Origin: Ruminococcaceae bacterium UBA7075
Lineage (GTDB): Bacteria; Bacillota; Clostridia; Oscillospirales; Acutalibacteraceae
Reading direction: 5' to 3'
Assembly (NCBI GenBank): GCA_002493635.1
Contig: DKZL01000025.1
Coordinates: 27,049 to 42,637 of the forward strand
DNA: 15,589 nt
In this document: in pieces, positions 13,928 to 15,589 of the stretch
Layout: each line of letters starts with the position of its first letter
How positions within the stretch are numbered: position 1 is the first letter of the stretch
Translations under genes and position numbers: made by a program
Notes under the pieces: model-generated
Database searches by the model: none
What the model was told of the DNA's origin: nothing
The model's input: only the letters and a program-made list of their open reading frames with translations

Positions 13928-13960
13928 ATTGTGCTTCGCACAATAATTATGATATAATAA
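13928..13960 (+). promoter_or_regulatory. Downstream copy of the duplicated hairpin-promoter unit (P2), likely main pgm promoter
   Basis: Same 33-bp unit as 13801-13833 with one base changed, which makes the ATTGTGC-TTC-GCACAAT hairpin perfect. Extended -10 TGATATAAT (TG 13950-13951, TATAAT 13953-13958); TTGTGC 13929-13934 at 18 bp is a weak -35 lying inside the hairpin. The predicted start is near 13965, 30 nt before the pgm ATG. Confidence 0.65.
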
Positions 13961-13994
13961 AAAAATAGGAACAACACGAAAGGACTGCATTAAT

Positions 13995-15497
13995 ATGTTA
14001 AATGATTTTTATAAACAATTCAAAAGCGGAACAGATATTCGAGGTGTGGCAAGCGAAGGTGTAGAGGGGCAGAACGTCAATCTTACTGATGATGTAATTG
14101 CCAATATGGCGGATGGTTTTGTGCTTTGGCTTTCTGAAAAGGTCGGCAAAAAACCTTGCGAGCTTACAATATCAGTCGGACGTGACAGCAGAATTTCAGG
14201 CCCTCACATTATGGAGCTTACAACCGAATATTTTAAGGCAAGCGGTGCTAAGGTATTAAGGTGTGGTCTTGCTTCAACTCCTTCAATGTTTATGACAACC
14301 GTAGACTTGGGGTGTGACGGTGCATTGCAGATTACTGCAAGTCATCATCCCTTTAACAGAAACGGACTTAAGTTCTTTACCCGTGAGGGCGGACTTGAAG
14401 GCTCTGACATTGAAGCAATTCTTGAATATGCTCAGAATGACGAGCATCCCCAGCCGGTTGCGGGAGGGTCAATAACTGATGTTGACTATATGACAGATTA
14501 TGCAAAGGGACTTTGCGATAAGATTAAAAAGGAAGTTAATGCAGAAGATTACGAACATCCGTTAAAGGGCTTTAAAATTGTTGTAGACGCAGGCAACGGT
14601 GCAGGCGGCTTCTATGCAGATAAGGTTCTTTCTGTATTGGGAGCTGATACTACAGGCAGCCGTTACCTTGAGCCTGACGGAATGTTTCCAAATCATGTGC
14701 CGAATCCCGAGGACGCAACGGCAATGGCTTCAATATGTGAAGCTGTAAGAGAATCAAATGCTGATTTAGGCGTGATTTTTGATACTGATGTTGACCGTGG
14801 GGGTGCTGTTGATTCAAAGGGCAACGAAATCAACCGTAACCGTCTGGTAGCCGTTGCAGCAGCTATTGCTCTTGAGGACAACGAGGGCGGTACAATTGTT
14901 ACGGACTCTATTACTTCAAGCGGATTAAAGGAATTTATTGAAAAAGACCTCGGCGGCAAGCATTACCGCTATCGCAGGGGATATAAAAATGTAATTGATA
15001 AGGCTTTAGATCTTAATTCAGAGGGCATTAACTGTCCGCTTGCAATAGAAACCTCAGGCCACGCTGCAATGCGTGAAAATTATTTTCTTGATGACGGTGC
15101 ATATCTCTGTACAAAAATCATAATTAAAGCCGCACAGCTTCGTAAAGAAGGCAAAGGACTTGATGAACTTACGGCAAATCTTAAGGAGCCGCTTGAAAGC
15201 CGTGAAATCAGATATAAAATTCTGGAAAAGGATTTCAGAGCCTGCGGTGAAAAGATTATTGACGATCTTACAGCATATGCAGAGAGCAGGGAAGGTTGGA
15301 ATGTTGCAGACGACAACCGTGAGGGCATTCGTGTTTCTTTTGATGAGAATAACGGAAACGGTTGGTTTTTGTTAAGACTTTCCGTTCATGACCCGATTAT
15401 GCCTCTCAATGTTGAGAGTGACAGTGAGGGCGGAGTAAAAATTATTCTTGATAAGCTCAATGAATTTCTGAGCACAACAAGCGGTCTTGATATTTGA
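13995..15497 (+). CDS. Alpha-D-phosphohexomutase family protein (phosphoglucomutase/phosphomannomutase-like)
   Basis: A 500-aa cytoplasmic enzyme of the alpha-D-phosphohexomutase superfamily, which moves phosphate between C6 and C1 of a hexose via a phosphoserine. Visible in order: SGTDIRG (11-17); VGRDSRISGP (61-70); catalytic serine S116 in TASHHPFNRNG, where most relatives have TASHNP; metal loop DTDVDR (D263, D265, D267); the sugar-binding loop ETSGH (352-356); and a C-terminal phosphate-binding loop reading REGIRVSF...LRLSVHDP in place of the usual RPSGTEP. The family and the mutase chemistry are clear. Glucose, mannose or N-acetylglucosamine specificity is not, because both diagnostic loops are variant, so I give no gene symbol. 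AAAGGA lies 10 nt before the ATG. It is the only plus-strand gene here and has two promoter copies upstream. Confidence 0.9.
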   Translation: MLNDFYKQFKSGTDIRGVASEGVEGQNVNLTDDVIANMADGFVLWLSEKVGKKPCELTISVGRDSRISGPHIMELTTEYFKASGAKVLRCGLASTPSMFMTTVDLGCDGALQITASHHPFNRNGLKFFTREGGLEGSDIEAILEYAQNDEHPQPVAGGSITDVDYMTDYAKGLCDKIKKEVNAEDYEHPLKGFKIVVDAGNGAGGFYADKVLSVLGADTTGSRYLEPDGMFPNHVPNPEDATAMASICEAVRESNADLGVIFDTDVDRGGAVDSKGNEINRNRLVAVAAAIALEDNEGGTIVTDSITSSGLKEFIEKDLGGKHYRYRRGYKNVIDKALDLNSEGINCPLAIETSGHAAMRENYFLDDGAYLCTKIIIKAAQLRKEGKGLDELTANLKEPLESREIRYKILEKDFRACGEKIIDDLTAYAESREGWNVADDNREGIRVSFDENNGNGWFLLRLSVHDPIMPLNVESDSEGGVKIILDKLNEFLSTTSGLDI

Positions 15498-15508
15498 TAT
15501 ATAAAAAA

Positions 15509-15589
15509 GCAGGCAGTGGCCTGCACTTATTCGTGCAGACAGCACCATATAAAAGTTAACTTCTATGCCCGAGCGCAACCGAGCAATTT
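15509..15589 (-). repeat. Structured intergenic repeat, copy 3 (inverted relative to copies 1 and 2)
   Basis: Read on the minus strand it matches copies 1 and 2 from the window end inward. Bases 15521-15553 are a perfect reverse complement of 1-33. The last hairpin is GCAGGC-CACT-GCCTGC (minus strand), followed by TTTTTTAT (15508-15501). Relative to copy 1 one stem pair is swapped C-G to G-C on both sides, and the GGTG/CACC helix becomes GGTG/CACT, still pairable by wobble. It probably terminates a leftward gene outside the window. On the plus strand the same hairpin is followed only by ACTTATT, so it is at best a weak pgm terminator; I see no other. Confidence 0.75.

Overview
The window looks like chromosome from a low-to-medium GC member of the Bacillota, class Clostridia, most likely an Oscillospirales/Ruminococcus-like gut-type bacterium. 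The evidence is the gene content (RNase J, GdpP, replicative helicase, TilS, Hpt and FtsH in a row, plus an IscU/NifS pair), A/T-rich intergenic DNA with sigma-A-type promoters, strong Shine-Dalgarno sites, and frequent GTG/TTG starts. The genus is an inference. I see no phage, insertion sequence, CRISPR array, tRNA or rRNA; this is mainly core housekeeping DNA.

Layout. Positions 1-140 hold two copies of a short, structured, non-coding repeat, and 15509-15589 holds a third copy in inverted orientation, so the whole segment is bracketed by the same repeat. The minus-strand operon rnhA-nifS-nifU (2308 down to 229) makes RNase HI, a cysteine desulfurase and its Fe-S scaffold; it ends in a strong terminator at 141-180. 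A gene-free divergent region (2309-2890) carries two minus-strand promoters and one plus-strand promoter. From 2891 to 12668 seven plus-strand genes follow closely: rnjA, gdpP, rplI, dnaB, tilS, hpt, ftsH, ending at a terminator at 12677-12706. An intergenic stretch (12669-13024) holds a 165-bp MITE-like element with 10-bp terminal inverted repeats, then the terminator of an unrecognised 88-codon minus-strand gene (13025-13291). That gene has its own strong promoter, a 163-nt leader and a 12-bp palindrome. A 540-bp non-coding region rich in small hairpins and a duplicated 33-bp promoter precedes a phosphohexomutase-family gene (13995-15497).

How the genes fit together. NifS moves sulfur from cysteine to the NifU/IscU scaffold. 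The seven-gene run joins two neighbourhoods that are often separate in Bacillota (gdpP-rplI-dnaB and tilS-hpt-ftsH) behind rnjA. It links mRNA decay, c-di-AMP breakdown, translation, replication, tRNA-Ile decoding, purine salvage and membrane proteolysis. The coding content is largely ordinary. The parts most worth a second look are non-coding: the terminal repeat with two mutually exclusive helices, the palindrome at the predicted +1 of an rnhA promoter, the duplicated pgm promoter with a set of C-NNN-G triloop hairpins, the MITE-like element and the regulated-looking 88-aa gene.
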